Shown in pieces: positions 1 to 8,949 of a stretch of DNA of 64,000 nt (positions are counted from its first letter, which is position 1; each line of letters starts with the position of its first letter). The notes under the pieces are model-generated. The model made no database searches. It saw only the letters and a list, made by a program, of their open reading frames with translations, and was not told where the DNA came from. A program made the translations under genes and the position numbers. This DNA is from Tectiglobus diatomicola (GTDB lineage: Bacteria; Pseudomonadota; Alphaproteobacteria; Rhizobiales; Hyphomicrobiaceae), in the NCBI GenBank assembly GCA_039583345.1, contig JAZDSJ010000007.1, positions 1 through 64,000 on the forward strand. Reading direction: 5' to 3'.

Positions 1-510
1 TGTTTAGTATTGCAATTATCGCCAGAATCGTATGCACTGTCTTACTGCTTTACTTAGTAAGTTTTAAGCAGAACGCCAATATGCATAATAGATCGCTTCG
101 TGTCAATATATAACATTGATACGTGAGGCTAAATATTCGACAATCAGATTTGCGCAAGTAAATATTGAAGTGATTGTAACTTTTCCAAAAATCAAGAAGC
201 AAAATTCATGTTATTTTCGACTAATAGTTATGGATTGTGATTTATTATGTTTATTCATATATACTAATTATTAACTAATTGCATACGAATTGTGTGATCT
301 TAATTTGATAACGGCCATTGTAAATTATGACGAGTAACTAAGGATTATTAAAAAGACTAACTAACTTAATACAAAAAAGTTTTGTGTATATTAAATACAT
401 TTTTTCTAAAATAACTTTTTTGCATTATTAGCGAAGAAATATCGTGGAGCATGATAAAAGATCAGTTGGTAAGTAGCTGTTATAATTCAAGTTTGTTATT
501 ACAATTATCG
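1..510. other. Window-edge spacer, no confident gene
   Basis: AT-rich stretch downstream of the RuBisCO-like gene. A plus-strand frame is open from base 3 to a TAA at 111-113 and would encode about 36 residues with a hydrophobic run followed by a basic tail. It could be the C-terminus of a membrane protein cut by the window edge, but it is too short to call. The rest shows nothing gene-like. Confidence 0.5.
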
Positions 511-1647
511 CTAATCACTACCAAGCACTTGCCTTATTTTAATGATACCGTCACCTATTTTGTCACCGTATCTAAGAAGCTCGCCACCCAGAAGATAAAT
601 GCAATTTTCTTTATACAATTTCTGTAATTCTGAAACAAGTTTAACAGTCATTCCTCCTCCAGGACAAGGCATAATGGGGTTACCTGGACCTGCTAATGAC
701 TGACATGCAGAAACAATGGATATACATTCACTTTTACTGAAGCTAAAACGACCACCAAAGTTTGGGAATACTGAAATGTCAGCTCCAGCTAACCTCATCA
801 TAGTACCAAACATCATCGAATGAGTAAAACCACTATCAATATTAACCACGTAAGGGCCCAAAAAAGAGGGGTGCGCCATAATCGGCAGTGCAAAATTCTC
901 GTCCTGTGCCAGAGAATTTATAGCGTCAAAACCAAGTAAACCAGGAATGATAAGTATACCATCAGCTCCTGAATCTTTAGCGAAAAATGCTTTTTTAATG
1001 ATTTCTTTTATGCTGCCTCCAATATTAGGAAAGTAAAGCGAGCGAGTAGTATCTCCGCAAGCTTGCCGGGCAGCATTGGCTTTCGCTACCATCTCAGAAA
1101 TTAGTGGAATACGCTCATAAAACGGTGCTGAAGGCTGATTGGAAAGTCCATGATCTTCCTTAACGATATCTGCTCCAGCTAGTACTGCCCGTTGAGCGAT
1201 AAGTGCAAGATTATGACTTGACAATCCAATAGGCTTTAGAACAGGCGCAATTAAAGCACCATTTTCGCGTCTAGTTGCGGCACGGACACCTGAAATTCCA
1301 AAGCGGGCCCCTGGAAAATAGGAAACCAATTTTTCGTTAAGTGAAAGATCCGTAACTTTAATACCCTTTTGCATGGATGAATTTCCAAAGATTACATTCA
1401 TCAGTTGAGGTAGATCAGGGCCAGCACTGTCAGTGGAGTAAGAAATTTTTACGCTGTATAAGTTAGAACCTAGTGATGAAATTTCTTCGACGAGGCCAAC
1501 AATTTCGTCAGCTATATATCCTGATGGTATTATATCGTGCGGTATCTCAACGGTCTGTTCTAAAGCGATAGCAACAGCCCTCGCTTTTGCTTCTTTAAAA
1601 TCATGTGCAGTAATTCTATAGGTGACCGAGAAACGTTCAGGCATCAT
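511..1647 (-). CDS. RuBisCO-like protein (form IV RLP), not a carboxylase
   Basis: A 378-residue protein with the RuBisCO large-subunit fold: an N-terminal alpha/beta domain (about 1-120) and a C-terminal TIM barrel (about 130-378). It keeps a lysine at the phosphate/proton site (Lys138 in LKPIGLS). The activation-loop motif reads K163-E-D165-H166, where true RuBisCO has K-D-D-E, so the third metal ligand is a histidine and carbamate-activated CO2 fixation is not expected. Known RLP roles include enolase or isomerase steps of the methionine salvage and methylthioadenosine-isoprenoid routes, and decarboxylation of 3-oxo-isoapionate 4-phosphate in apiose/apionate breakdown. The KEDHGL motif makes me lean to the non-photosynthetic RLP group, but the substrate cannot be read from sequence. 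The start overlaps the transketolase stop as ATGA, so the two are translationally coupled. A second ATG follows immediately. Confidence 0.87.
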   Translation of the reverse strand: MMPERFSVTYRITAHDFKEAKARAVAIALEQTVEIPHDIIPSGYIADEIVGLVEEISSLGSNLYSVKISYSTDSAGPDLPQLMNVIFGNSSMQKGIKVTDLSLNEKLVSYFPGARFGISGVRAATRRENGALIAPVLKPIGLSSHNLALIAQRAVLAGADIVKEDHGLSNQPSAPFYERIPLISEMVAKANAARQACGDTTRSLYFPNIGGSIKEIIKKAFFAKDSGADGILIIPGLLGFDAINSLAQDENFALPIMAHPSFLGPYVVNIDSGFTHSMMFGTMMRLAGADISVFPNFGGRFSFSKSECISIVSACQSLAGPGNPIMPCPGGGMTVKLVSELQKLYKENCIYLLGGELLRYGDKIGDGIIKIRQVLGSD

Positions 1648-3665
1648 AGCCCCTCTGCCTTAGCAGTTAGATGTAGTGGCTCAATACGCGTCTCTTCTAG
1701 ATCGTGCTCGGTAATACCAAAGCTTTCACCCAGGAGCTTTTCAATAGCTCTGATAAGAGAAATAGCGTCAAAGCCATAGTATTTGATTAGATAGGAACGA
1801 CTACCACCATGGGCATAGGTATCTTGCAGGCCTAAGCGTATCAAATGCTTGTCTAAACCATAATCAGCAATTATTTCAGCAACAAGAGAACCAATACCAC
1901 CATATACTACATGGTTTTCTAGGGTTACAATTCCGACATTGACTGAGGTAATATGATCAAGCATGGCGGATGTGTCGAATGGTTTTAATGTATGCAAATG
2001 AAGATGCCGAATAGAAACTCCAAATCTTTCTAAAACATTACGCGCACGTAATGCTTCTTCAGTCATAATTCCAGAAGTAATAACAAGTATGTCTGTACCT
2101 AAAGCAAGCTCGCGAATTTCTCCAACTTTAATCGGCGTGCTGAAGAGACGTGGTACAAGACCACGTAAAACTCGGCAATAAACAGGGCCATCTATAGAAT
2201 CGGCAGCAGAGCAGATGCTTTCCACCTCTGTGGCGTCACCTGTTTCAAGAATTGTCATGTTAGGAATTGAGCGCATCACAGAAATATCTTCAATTGCCTG
2301 ATGTGTCATACCACCTGGTGTTGTTATGCCGGGTAGAAATCCCATTAATCGTACTCTACGACGTGAATATGCTATTGAAACCAGCAGCTGCTCATATGGA
2401 CGCCTGTATAGAAAAACACCGAATGAATGTACGAAAGGACGAAACCCAGCAAGTCCAAGACCACCAGCAAAGCTTAGCATGTTCTGTTCGGCCATACCAA
2501 GGGTAATAAACTGTTCCGGATGATTATCTCGGAATTTATCAACTTCGCAAGAAGATGATAAATCCGCGCTTAGACATAATACATCTGGGTTGGCTACAGC
2601 ATATTTGGTAAAAGCTCGCTCATAAGGTCGTGAGACCATCTCAACTGAATTCAAATTGGTATAATCTGCTTTATTAGAATTCTTTATAGCATGCGAGAAA
2701 GTTCGCTGGGAACTTCGTATAACATGTTTTGAAGCAGCATGAGAGTTATAATTTATAGGATCTATTCCAAGTGATGAAGAAATATCTATATTCATTTTTG
2801 CACGCTCATCTTCGGTTTTAAAGCGTACGTAATGCAAACGTGGAAAGCGTGTTTTAAGTGCTGGCATACCTTGATAAGGGCAAGTGTTGGCTAATATTAT
2901 GAGAGGTTTCCCAGAATGGCTTGTTAAAGCAGCCTGACGAATTTCTCTTAAGTCGTGACCGTCTACAGATACAACTTTGGCGCCAAATTCTTCCATTTTT
3001 CTTTGAACATTACCAACTTTCATTACGCTATCCATAGCGCCATCACATTGCTGTTGATTTACGTCCATGATTACTTTTAGATTATCTATATTATGATGAG
3101 CACAGGTCTGTATCGCCTCCCATGTTTGCCCTTCTTGTGTTTCGCCATCTGACATAAAGACCCATACGCGACCTTGTTCTCCACGTCTTTTTCGCGCCCA
3201 CGCTAATCCAGAACCTGTAGATAAGCCAATACCCAAGGTGCCGTTATGCACCTCCATGCCGGGGCTATGTTCTGCACCAATTTGTTCTACAGAAGAACCA
3301 TCCTTATTAAACATGGCTAAACCCTCTGGAGCCATACGCTTTAGCTCGACAAGCGTGGCATATGCTACAAGAGCATAATGAGCAGGAGCGATAAAAATTC
3401 GATCAAATTCAGGTGAAACAGGGCCGTTATATCCAGCCCCAGATTTATAGTTAATGTTCTCCGTAGACGGGACGCCTGCGAATTGAATTGGAACCATTGG
3501 TAATGTGGGCGGCCCAAGGCGCAATTCTTCGTTATAAAGCCATGCTAGTTGCTCGGCAGCTGAACAGGCTTGACTGAGATAACCTCCATTATTTCGTATG
3601 GTATGCTCAAATACTCGGCAGCGAATTCCATGTGCAATGTCTTCTGTTGAGCGTGTGCCCCTCAT
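1644..3665 (-). CDS. Transketolase-family protein (full length)
   Basis: A 673-residue thiamine-diphosphate enzyme with all three transketolase domains. The N-terminal ThDP-binding region carries a variant motif S172-D-G-E starting the stretch that ends at Asn203 (usually G-D-G). The pyrimidine domain has GMAEQN with the catalytic-type glutamate, and a C-terminal domain follows. Length matches classical transketolase (about 660). It normally moves a two-carbon ketol unit between sugar phosphates. Here it is the first gene of a two-gene operon with the RuBisCO-like protein, so it may act on the product or substrate of that enzyme rather than serve only the pentose phosphate pathway. An apulose-4-phosphate-type transketolase or a housekeeping tktA are both possible. 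No other pentose phosphate or Calvin gene lies nearby. Confidence 0.88.
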   Translation of the reverse strand: MRGTRSTEDIAHGIRCRVFEHTIRNNGGYLSQACSAAEQLAWLYNEELRLGPPTLPMVPIQFAGVPSTENINYKSGAGYNGPVSPEFDRIFIAPAHYALVAYATLVELKRMAPEGLAMFNKDGSSVEQIGAEHSPGMEVHNGTLGIGLSTGSGLAWARKRRGEQGRVWVFMSDGETQEGQTWEAIQTCAHHNIDNLKVIMDVNQQQCDGAMDSVMKVGNVQRKMEEFGAKVVSVDGHDLREIRQAALTSHSGKPLIILANTCPYQGMPALKTRFPRLHYVRFKTEDERAKMNIDISSSLGIDPINYNSHAASKHVIRSSQRTFSHAIKNSNKADYTNLNSVEMVSRPYERAFTKYAVANPDVLCLSADLSSSCEVDKFRDNHPEQFITLGMAEQNMLSFAGGLGLAGFRPFVHSFGVFLYRRPYEQLLVSIAYSRRRVRLMGFLPGITTPGGMTHQAIEDISVMRSIPNMTILETGDATEVESICSAADSIDGPVYCRVLRGLVPRLFSTPIKVGEIRELALGTDILVITSGIMTEEALRARNVLERFGVSIRHLHLHTLKPFDTSAMLDHITSVNVGIVTLENHVVYGGIGSLVAEIIADYGLDKHLIRLGLQDTYAHGGSRSYLIKYYGFDAISLIRAIEKLLGESFGITEHDLEETRIEPLHLTAKAEGL

Positions 3666-3716
3666 CCATTTACCTTCTCAAATTAGTGATTCCTTATGTT
3701 GAAGGAACATCAAGAA

Positions 3717-3771
3717 TGCCAAGGCCTTTGGCATGTATTTAATTAAGTTAAATAAAAAATGCCTTGGCATA
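3717..3771. terminator. Inverted repeats between infB and transketolase genes
   Basis: The nonamer TGCCAAGGC (3717-3725) is exactly complementary to GCCTTGGCA (3761-3769). The first copy is also part of its own small palindrome (3717-3733). On the minus strand, which carries infB just upstream, the 3760-3770 palindrome is followed at once by six T residues. This looks like the infB transcript end, although the local stem is short. Confidence 0.45.
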
Positions 3772-3779
3772 GTATCATG

Positions 3780-6515
3780 TCATAACGTACGTTGTATGGT
3801 TTCAATTTGGAAGCATTCGATTGTATCGCCGGTACGAATATCCTGATAATTGGCAAATGCCATACCGCACTCTTGCCCGCCAGGTACATCTTTTACTTCA
3901 TCTTTGAAACGCTTAAGTGTAGATAATGTTCCCTCGTGAATAACTATGTTGTCGCGTAATAAGCGAACCTTAGCTCCACGTGCAACATGGCCATCGGTAA
4001 CAATGCAACCAGCAACTCTACCAACTTTCGAAATATTAAAAACTTCGTGGATTTTTGCATTGCCGAGAAAAATCTCTCGTAAGGTTGGATCAAGCATGCC
4101 AGACATAGCAGCTTTTATATCGTCAACTAAATCGTAGATTATGCTGTAGTAACGTATTTCGACACCTTCCTGATCAGCCGCCTGTTTAGCCTGCATTCCA
4201 GCGCGTGCGTTGAACCCTATTATAACTGCTTTAGATGCTGTCGCTAAGGTTACGTCTGACTCGGTAATTCCACCAACATCTGAATGAATAATGCGAGCTT
4301 CAACTTCCTCATTCCCAACTCTGGCTAGTGCGCCTGCTATCGCTTCAACTGAACCCTGGACATCTCCCTTTACAATAAGCGGAAATTCCTTTTTACCTTC
4401 TTCTCGCAACTGCTGCATCATCTGATCTAATGTGCGTCCTGCACCAATAGATCCTAGGGTTTCGCGACGCTTACGGATCCTGTAATCTGTAATCTCTCGC
4501 GCTCTAGCCTCATTCTCAACAACAGCAAATTGATCTCCTGCTTCAGGTGCCGTGTCAAATCCTAACACTTCAACTGGGACTGATGGACCGGCTTTAGCAA
4601 TACTTATACCCTTGTCATCGATTAACGCCCGAACACGCCCCCATGCTAGGCCTGCAACTACTATATCGCCAACAGCTAGAGTTCCACGCTGAACAAGTAG
4701 AGTTCCAACAGAGCCACGACCACGTTCTAGTTTTGCTTCAATCACAAACCCCTCTGCAGAACGATCTGGGTTTGCTTTCAGATCTAGCAACTCTGCTTGA
4801 AGGTTTATACCTTCAAGTAAACTATCAAGATTTATCTTTTTTAGAGCTGAAACCTCAAACTCTAGAGTTTCGCCAGACATACTTTCAACCACTACTTGGT
4901 GCTGTAAAAGCTCTGTTCGAACCCGCATCGGGTCAATGTCTAGCTTGTCCATTTTATTAATCGCTACGATAATTGGAACATTAGCTGCTTTTGCATGAGC
5001 TATAGCTTCGATAGTTTGGGGCATGACACCATCATCACCAGCAACTACTAACACTACTATATCGGTAACTTTCGCACCACGTGCACGCATCGCGGTAAAG
5101 GCTGCGTGGCCGGGAGTATCGATAAAAGTGATCTTATGATTACTTTCTGTCGTAACTTGATAAGCCCCAATGTGCTGAGTGATACCACCTGCTTCCCCAC
5201 CAGTTACATTAGTGGTGCGAACTGCATCAAGTAATGATGTTTTTCCATGATCAACATGTCCCATAATAGTTACAACTGGTGCTCGAGGTTTTAATGTTTC
5301 ATAAGCATCAATTTCACCTATAAAGCCGTCTTCTACATCCGCTTCCGAAACAAGCTTTGATGTATGGCCAAACTCTTCTACTATAAGTTGAGCTGTTTCA
5401 GTATCGATAACATCATTTATTTTGTTCATAGTACCCTGTTTCATAAGGTACTTAATTAGATCAACTGCACGCTCAGTCATTCGATTGGCAAGTTCCTGAA
5501 TAGTAATAATTTCAGGAATAATTACTTCTCTGGAAATTTTCTCACGTTGCTGGGAAACACCCATAGCTTTTTGCTTTTCACGCTCTCGCTTACGTTTTAA
5601 GGATGCTAAAGAGCGTTCGCGCTGGCGTTCATCGAACGCATTGGTTATTGTAAGTTTACCTCGAACTCGACTTTCATCAGATCGCGCGGCATTACGTCTA
5701 CCACTTCGTTTACGACGATCGTCCTCATCGTCTCGAGATTGCTGCGGTGGAGTCACAGGTTTTAACGAGCGTCTTGTCTGTTGCTCCGTAAGCTTGTGAT
5801 GTGTTTCAGGCCTTTTGGGTTCAGGCCGATCTGTACGTGTTACAATCATAGGCCGAACCATGCCCATTGATTTTAATAAAGGTTCGTTGCCCCGCTCAGA
5901 TGCTTGAGCTACTCCCGTTTTCGCTTTACTAGGTTGTTGAGTAGTCGAAGTTTTTCTATTAACCGTGCTATCAGGAGTTGTAGGTTTTTTTTCCTTAGGC
6001 CGCATGCTATGGGCTGTATTATTAGGCGTATTAGCTAATTTTACCTCTTTTAGCTTTTTCTCAGCTTGCTTTTTTGCTTTTGCGTCCGCAGCAGCTGCAG
6101 CCTTAGCTGTTTCTTCTTCTGCTTTCTTTCGCTCAGCAGCTTCTACTGCGGCTTTAAGCTGTAGTTTTCGTTCCAGTGCCTCTTGCTTTGCCTTGCGCTC
6201 CTTAGCATCGGCCGCAGCACGCTGTGCTGCTGCGAGTGCCGCGGCACGCTTTGCAACTTCCTCTTGAGAAAGCCCTCCTTTGGATGACGACTTCCTTGAA
6301 CTTCCCCTACTGCCTTCAGAACGCCCTTGGGCTGCACGTCCGGATTCAGATTTTGGCTTAGTTACAGCCCGCTTTCGTTTCTTTTCGACGACAACCGACT
6401 TTGAACGACCGTGGCTAAATTTTTGCTGAACGTGGCCAGTATCCACTGCTCGTTTAAGGCTTAATGGTTTTCGGCTACCCTCTGCCTTGTCGTCGGTTTC
6501 CTTCGATTCGTCCAT
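3780..6515 (-). CDS. infB: Translation initiation factor IF-2
   Basis: GTPase that places initiator fMet-tRNA on the 30S subunit and promotes subunit joining. From the start chosen here it has 911 residues. A long Lys/Ala/Arg-rich low-complexity N-terminal region (about 1-330) is followed by the IF-2 N domain, then the G domain with P-loop GHVDHGKT (419-426), the DTPGH and NKMD motifs, and beta-barrel domains to the C-terminus. The frame is open 28 codons further upstream, but that part overlaps ylxR. ATG 6515 has GGAA upstream and its MDESKETDDK opening resembles other alphaproteobacterial IF-2 proteins. It is last in rimP-nusA-ylxR-infB; the usual downstream partners rbfA and truB are 40 kb away. 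Confidence 0.97.
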   Translation of the reverse strand: MDESKETDDKAEGSRKPLSLKRAVDTGHVQQKFSHGRSKSVVVEKKRKRAVTKPKSESGRAAQGRSEGSRGSSRKSSSKGGLSQEEVAKRAAALAAAQRAAADAKERKAKQEALERKLQLKAAVEAAERKKAEEETAKAAAAADAKAKKQAEKKLKEVKLANTPNNTAHSMRPKEKKPTTPDSTVNRKTSTTQQPSKAKTGVAQASERGNEPLLKSMGMVRPMIVTRTDRPEPKRPETHHKLTEQQTRRSLKPVTPPQQSRDDEDDRRKRSGRRNAARSDESRVRGKLTITNAFDERQRERSLASLKRKREREKQKAMGVSQQREKISREVIIPEIITIQELANRMTERAVDLIKYLMKQGTMNKINDVIDTETAQLIVEEFGHTSKLVSEADVEDGFIGEIDAYETLKPRAPVVTIMGHVDHGKTSLLDAVRTTNVTGGEAGGITQHIGAYQVTTESNHKITFIDTPGHAAFTAMRARGAKVTDIVVLVVAGDDGVMPQTIEAIAHAKAANVPIIVAINKMDKLDIDPMRVRTELLQHQVVVESMSGETLEFEVSALKKINLDSLLEGINLQAELLDLKANPDRSAEGFVIEAKLERGRGSVGTLLVQRGTLAVGDIVVAGLAWGRVRALIDDKGISIAKAGPSVPVEVLGFDTAPEAGDQFAVVENEARAREITDYRIRKRRETLGSIGAGRTLDQMMQQLREEGKKEFPLIVKGDVQGSVEAIAGALARVGNEEVEARIIHSDVGGITESDVTLATASKAVIIGFNARAGMQAKQAADQEGVEIRYYSIIYDLVDDIKAAMSGMLDPTLREIFLGNAKIHEVFNISKVGRVAGCIVTDGHVARGAKVRLLRDNIVIHEGTLSTLKRFKDEVKDVPGGQECGMAFANYQDIRTGDTIECFQIETIQRTL

Positions 6516-6564
6516 GCTTGTTCCGTTTCTGTGATTTACATCATTCGCCTGCTCCGATGGCGAT

Positions 6565-7233
6565 TTACGACCGAAATGGTGCGAAAGAGTTACCAACACT
6601 CGCTACCCCATTCGAACGAAAGTTTTTAACTCGTATGGCAGCTTTTGCGAATTTGTCTGTTACAATTTTATAATCCAAAGCAGCGTGTACTACGTTAAGC
6701 TTTCCAAGCGCCAAACTGATTTGACTGATAGTAAAGAAATCAACAGTAATAGGTTCGATTTCAAGAGCCTTACACTTGCTATGATACCTATTATGTAGCT
6801 TCTGCCTACCTTCAGCACTAGAATCGATTGCTTGCAAAAGTAAAGTGCGATCAACATTATCAATAAGTCTTTTAGCTTTTTCATAACCACATATGACACA
6901 ACCTGCTTTGTTAGCAAGACTCAGCAGGCTAAGAGCTCGCTGTTCTAGAGATTTGTCAACGCATTTAAGCAACTCCTTAGGAACAATCACTTTGCGTTTC
7001 CAAGCCCTGTCGAATGCTTTTTTCGAAATAGCATGTGCCAAGACTTCATAAGAGTTGGTGACCCAAACTCCTCTCCCCGGTAGACAGCTCAAAATATCAG
7101 GGACGACCTTGTTTTCTGGAGATAATACCAGTCTTATAAGATTGTCAGGATTATGAACAGTGTGAGTTGCTATGCAGGTACGTTGTGGCGATGACCGGTT
7201 AATTAAAGTTTTATAATTAAACTTTGCTTTCAT
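6565..7233 (-). CDS. ylxR: YlxR (DUF448) fused to an L7Ae-type RNA-binding domain
   Basis: A 222-residue putative RNA-binding protein between nusA and infB. Residues about 15-90 form the DUF448/YlxR domain, with an RTCIAT-type opening and the LPGRGVWV motif. Residues about 95-190 resemble ribosomal protein L7Ae/L30e (LSLANKAGCVICGYEKAK). This two-domain form is the usual one in Alphaproteobacteria. The molecular role is poorly known; YlxR proteins have been linked to RNase P and transcription control in other bacteria. It lies in the nusA-infB operon, so it probably works in RNA metabolism or ribosome assembly. Confidence 0.9.
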   Translation of the reverse strand: MKAKFNYKTLINRSSPQRTCIATHTVHNPDNLIRLVLSPENKVVPDILSCLPGRGVWVTNSYEVLAHAISKKAFDRAWKRKVIVPKELLKCVDKSLEQRALSLLSLANKAGCVICGYEKAKRLIDNVDRTLLLQAIDSSAEGRQKLHNRYHSKCKALEIEPITVDFFTISQISLALGKLNVVHAALDYKIVTDKFAKAAIRVKNFRSNGVASVGNSFAPFRS

Positions 7234-7294
7234 TAATTTCTACTTTTAACCGACAACAGTCTTTTGCACGTAACATTACGACTTTTTGTAGTAA

Positions 7295-8947
7295 CTACTT
7301 CGAGCTCGTTGGTTCTTCGACTTCTGATGCTATTATGTTTTGGTTCTCATTCTCAGCTCCGTCACTTGAAATCTCCACATCAGCTGGATCAATCCAACCC
7401 AGAAGGATCCGTGCCGAAAGTATCATTTCCTCCGCTTGTTCGCGACTAATATCAAAATCATGTAGGGTTCCCTTATGTTTTATTGTTTCTGCCCCCTTTT
7501 CTTTTGGATTTTCAATCCAGCCAACAAGATCGTCGGTTGCACAATCGGCAAGATCTTCAAGAGTTTTGATGTTGTGCTCTCCTAAAGATACTAACATCGC
7601 ACTAGTAATACCAGCAATGTTAGTAATATCATCATGTACACCAAGCTCTTTACGGCGTTGATCACGTTGTTGCTCTTGCTGCTCTAAAAAATCAGTTGCA
7701 CGAGCTTGAATTTCTTCAGCTGTATCAAGATCAAAACCTTCAATATCTGCTATTTCATTAAGATCTACAAAAGCGACTTCTTCAACCGAAGTAAAACCTT
7801 CGGTTACAAGCAGTTGAGCAATAACTTCATCGACATCGAAGGAGTTCATAAAGAGACGCGAGCGATCTGAAAACTCCTTATTTCGACGTTCACTTTCTTC
7901 TTGTTCAGTAAGAATATCGATATCCCAACCTGTAAGCTGTGATGCAAGGCGGACATTCTGACCGCGGCGTCCAATTGCCAATGAGAGTTGGCTTTCAGGA
8001 ACGATAACTTCGATACGATCGGCGTCCTCATCAAGTACAACCTTGCTTACCTCTGCAGGAGCAAGCGCATTAACTATAAAGTTTGCAGGATCATCATTCC
8101 ATTGAATGATATCAACTTTTTCACCTTGAAGTTCATTTACTACAGCCTGCACACGCTGACCGCGCAGACCAACGCAGGCTCCAACTGGATCAATTGATGT
8201 ATCTTTAGAAATAACTGCAATCTTAGCTCTGGAACCCGGATCCCTAGCAACAGACTTTATTTCAATAACGCCATCATATAACTCAGGCACTTCCATAGAA
8301 AAAAGTTTGGACATAAATTCAGGGCGTGTTCGTGAGAGAAAAATCTGGGGACCACGCTGTTCCCTGCGAACGTCGTAAATGTAAGCTCGTATCCGGTCGC
8401 CATAGCGAACATTTTCGCGTGGTATCATTTCATCTCGACGTATAATAGCTTCCGTTCGATTAAGATCGACAACCACGTCTCCGTATTCGGTACGCTTTAC
8501 TATTCCGTTAGAGATTTCACCAATTTTATCTTTGAATTCATCATATTGACGATCACGCTCAGCGTCGCGCACTCTCTGAAAAATGACTTGTTTTGCATTT
8601 TGAGCTGCAACTCGCCCGAAATCTATAGCTGGCAATTCCTCGCTTAAGACGCCACCTATTTCCGCATCTGGATCCGCAAGGCGAGCATCTTCAAGATTTA
8701 CCTGTGTCCATTCATTCTCTACCACATCAACTATCGTTTGCACACGCGTTAGGGTTGTTTTACCTGTCTTTGTATTTATAGAGCATCGTATATCATTTTC
8801 GACACCATAGCGAGATTTTGCAGCTTTTTGAATAGCACCTTGCATCGCATCAATTACAATATTGCGATCTATAGCCTTTTCGCGTGCGACTGCATCGGCT
8901 ATTTGTAAAAGCTCCAAACGGTTTGCGCTAAGACCTGATGTAGACAT
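7295..8947 (-). CDS. nusA: Transcription termination/antitermination factor NusA
   Basis: A 550-residue protein binding RNA polymerase and nascent RNA to modulate pausing, termination and antitermination. Domain order is the N-terminal polymerase-binding domain (1-130), the S1 domain (about 135-200, with the GDRIRAYIYDV stretch), two KH domains (about 230-345, including SLAIGRRGQNVRLAS), and an alphaproteobacterial C-terminal region with helix-hairpin-helix-like acidic repeats (about 365-520). It begins two bases after the rimP stop, so the two are co-transcribed and probably coupled. The Glu/Asp-rich C-terminal tail is normal for the class. Confidence 0.97.
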   Translation of the reverse strand: MSTSGLSANRLELLQIADAVAREKAIDRNIVIDAMQGAIQKAAKSRYGVENDIRCSINTKTGKTTLTRVQTIVDVVENEWTQVNLEDARLADPDAEIGGVLSEELPAIDFGRVAAQNAKQVIFQRVRDAERDRQYDEFKDKIGEISNGIVKRTEYGDVVVDLNRTEAIIRRDEMIPRENVRYGDRIRAYIYDVRREQRGPQIFLSRTRPEFMSKLFSMEVPELYDGVIEIKSVARDPGSRAKIAVISKDTSIDPVGACVGLRGQRVQAVVNELQGEKVDIIQWNDDPANFIVNALAPAEVSKVVLDEDADRIEVIVPESQLSLAIGRRGQNVRLASQLTGWDIDILTEQEESERRNKEFSDRSRLFMNSFDVDEVIAQLLVTEGFTSVEEVAFVDLNEIADIEGFDLDTAEEIQARATDFLEQQEQQRDQRRKELGVHDDITNIAGITSAMLVSLGEHNIKTLEDLADCATDDLVGWIENPKEKGAETIKHKGTLHDFDISREQAEEMILSARILLGWIDPADVEISSDGAENENQNIIASEVEEPTSSK

Positions 8948-8949
8948 CG

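Noticed and set aside
511..1647. Carbon-fixing RuBisCO
   Set aside because: The activation triad is not intact (His in place of Glu) and no phosphoribulokinase or small subunit is near.
5965..6267. 100-codon plus-strand frame with Ala/Phe-rich translation
   Set aside because: Opposite strand of the Lys/Ala-rich infB N-terminal region; composition explained by that.
6464..6673. Plus-strand 69-codon frame at the infB/ylxR junction
   Set aside because: It is antisense to infB and ylxR, has no ribosome-binding site, and resembles no family.
7224..7661. 145-codon plus-strand frame over nusA
   Set aside because: Antisense shadow of the nusA coding sequence; serine-rich translation typical of reverse-strand reading.
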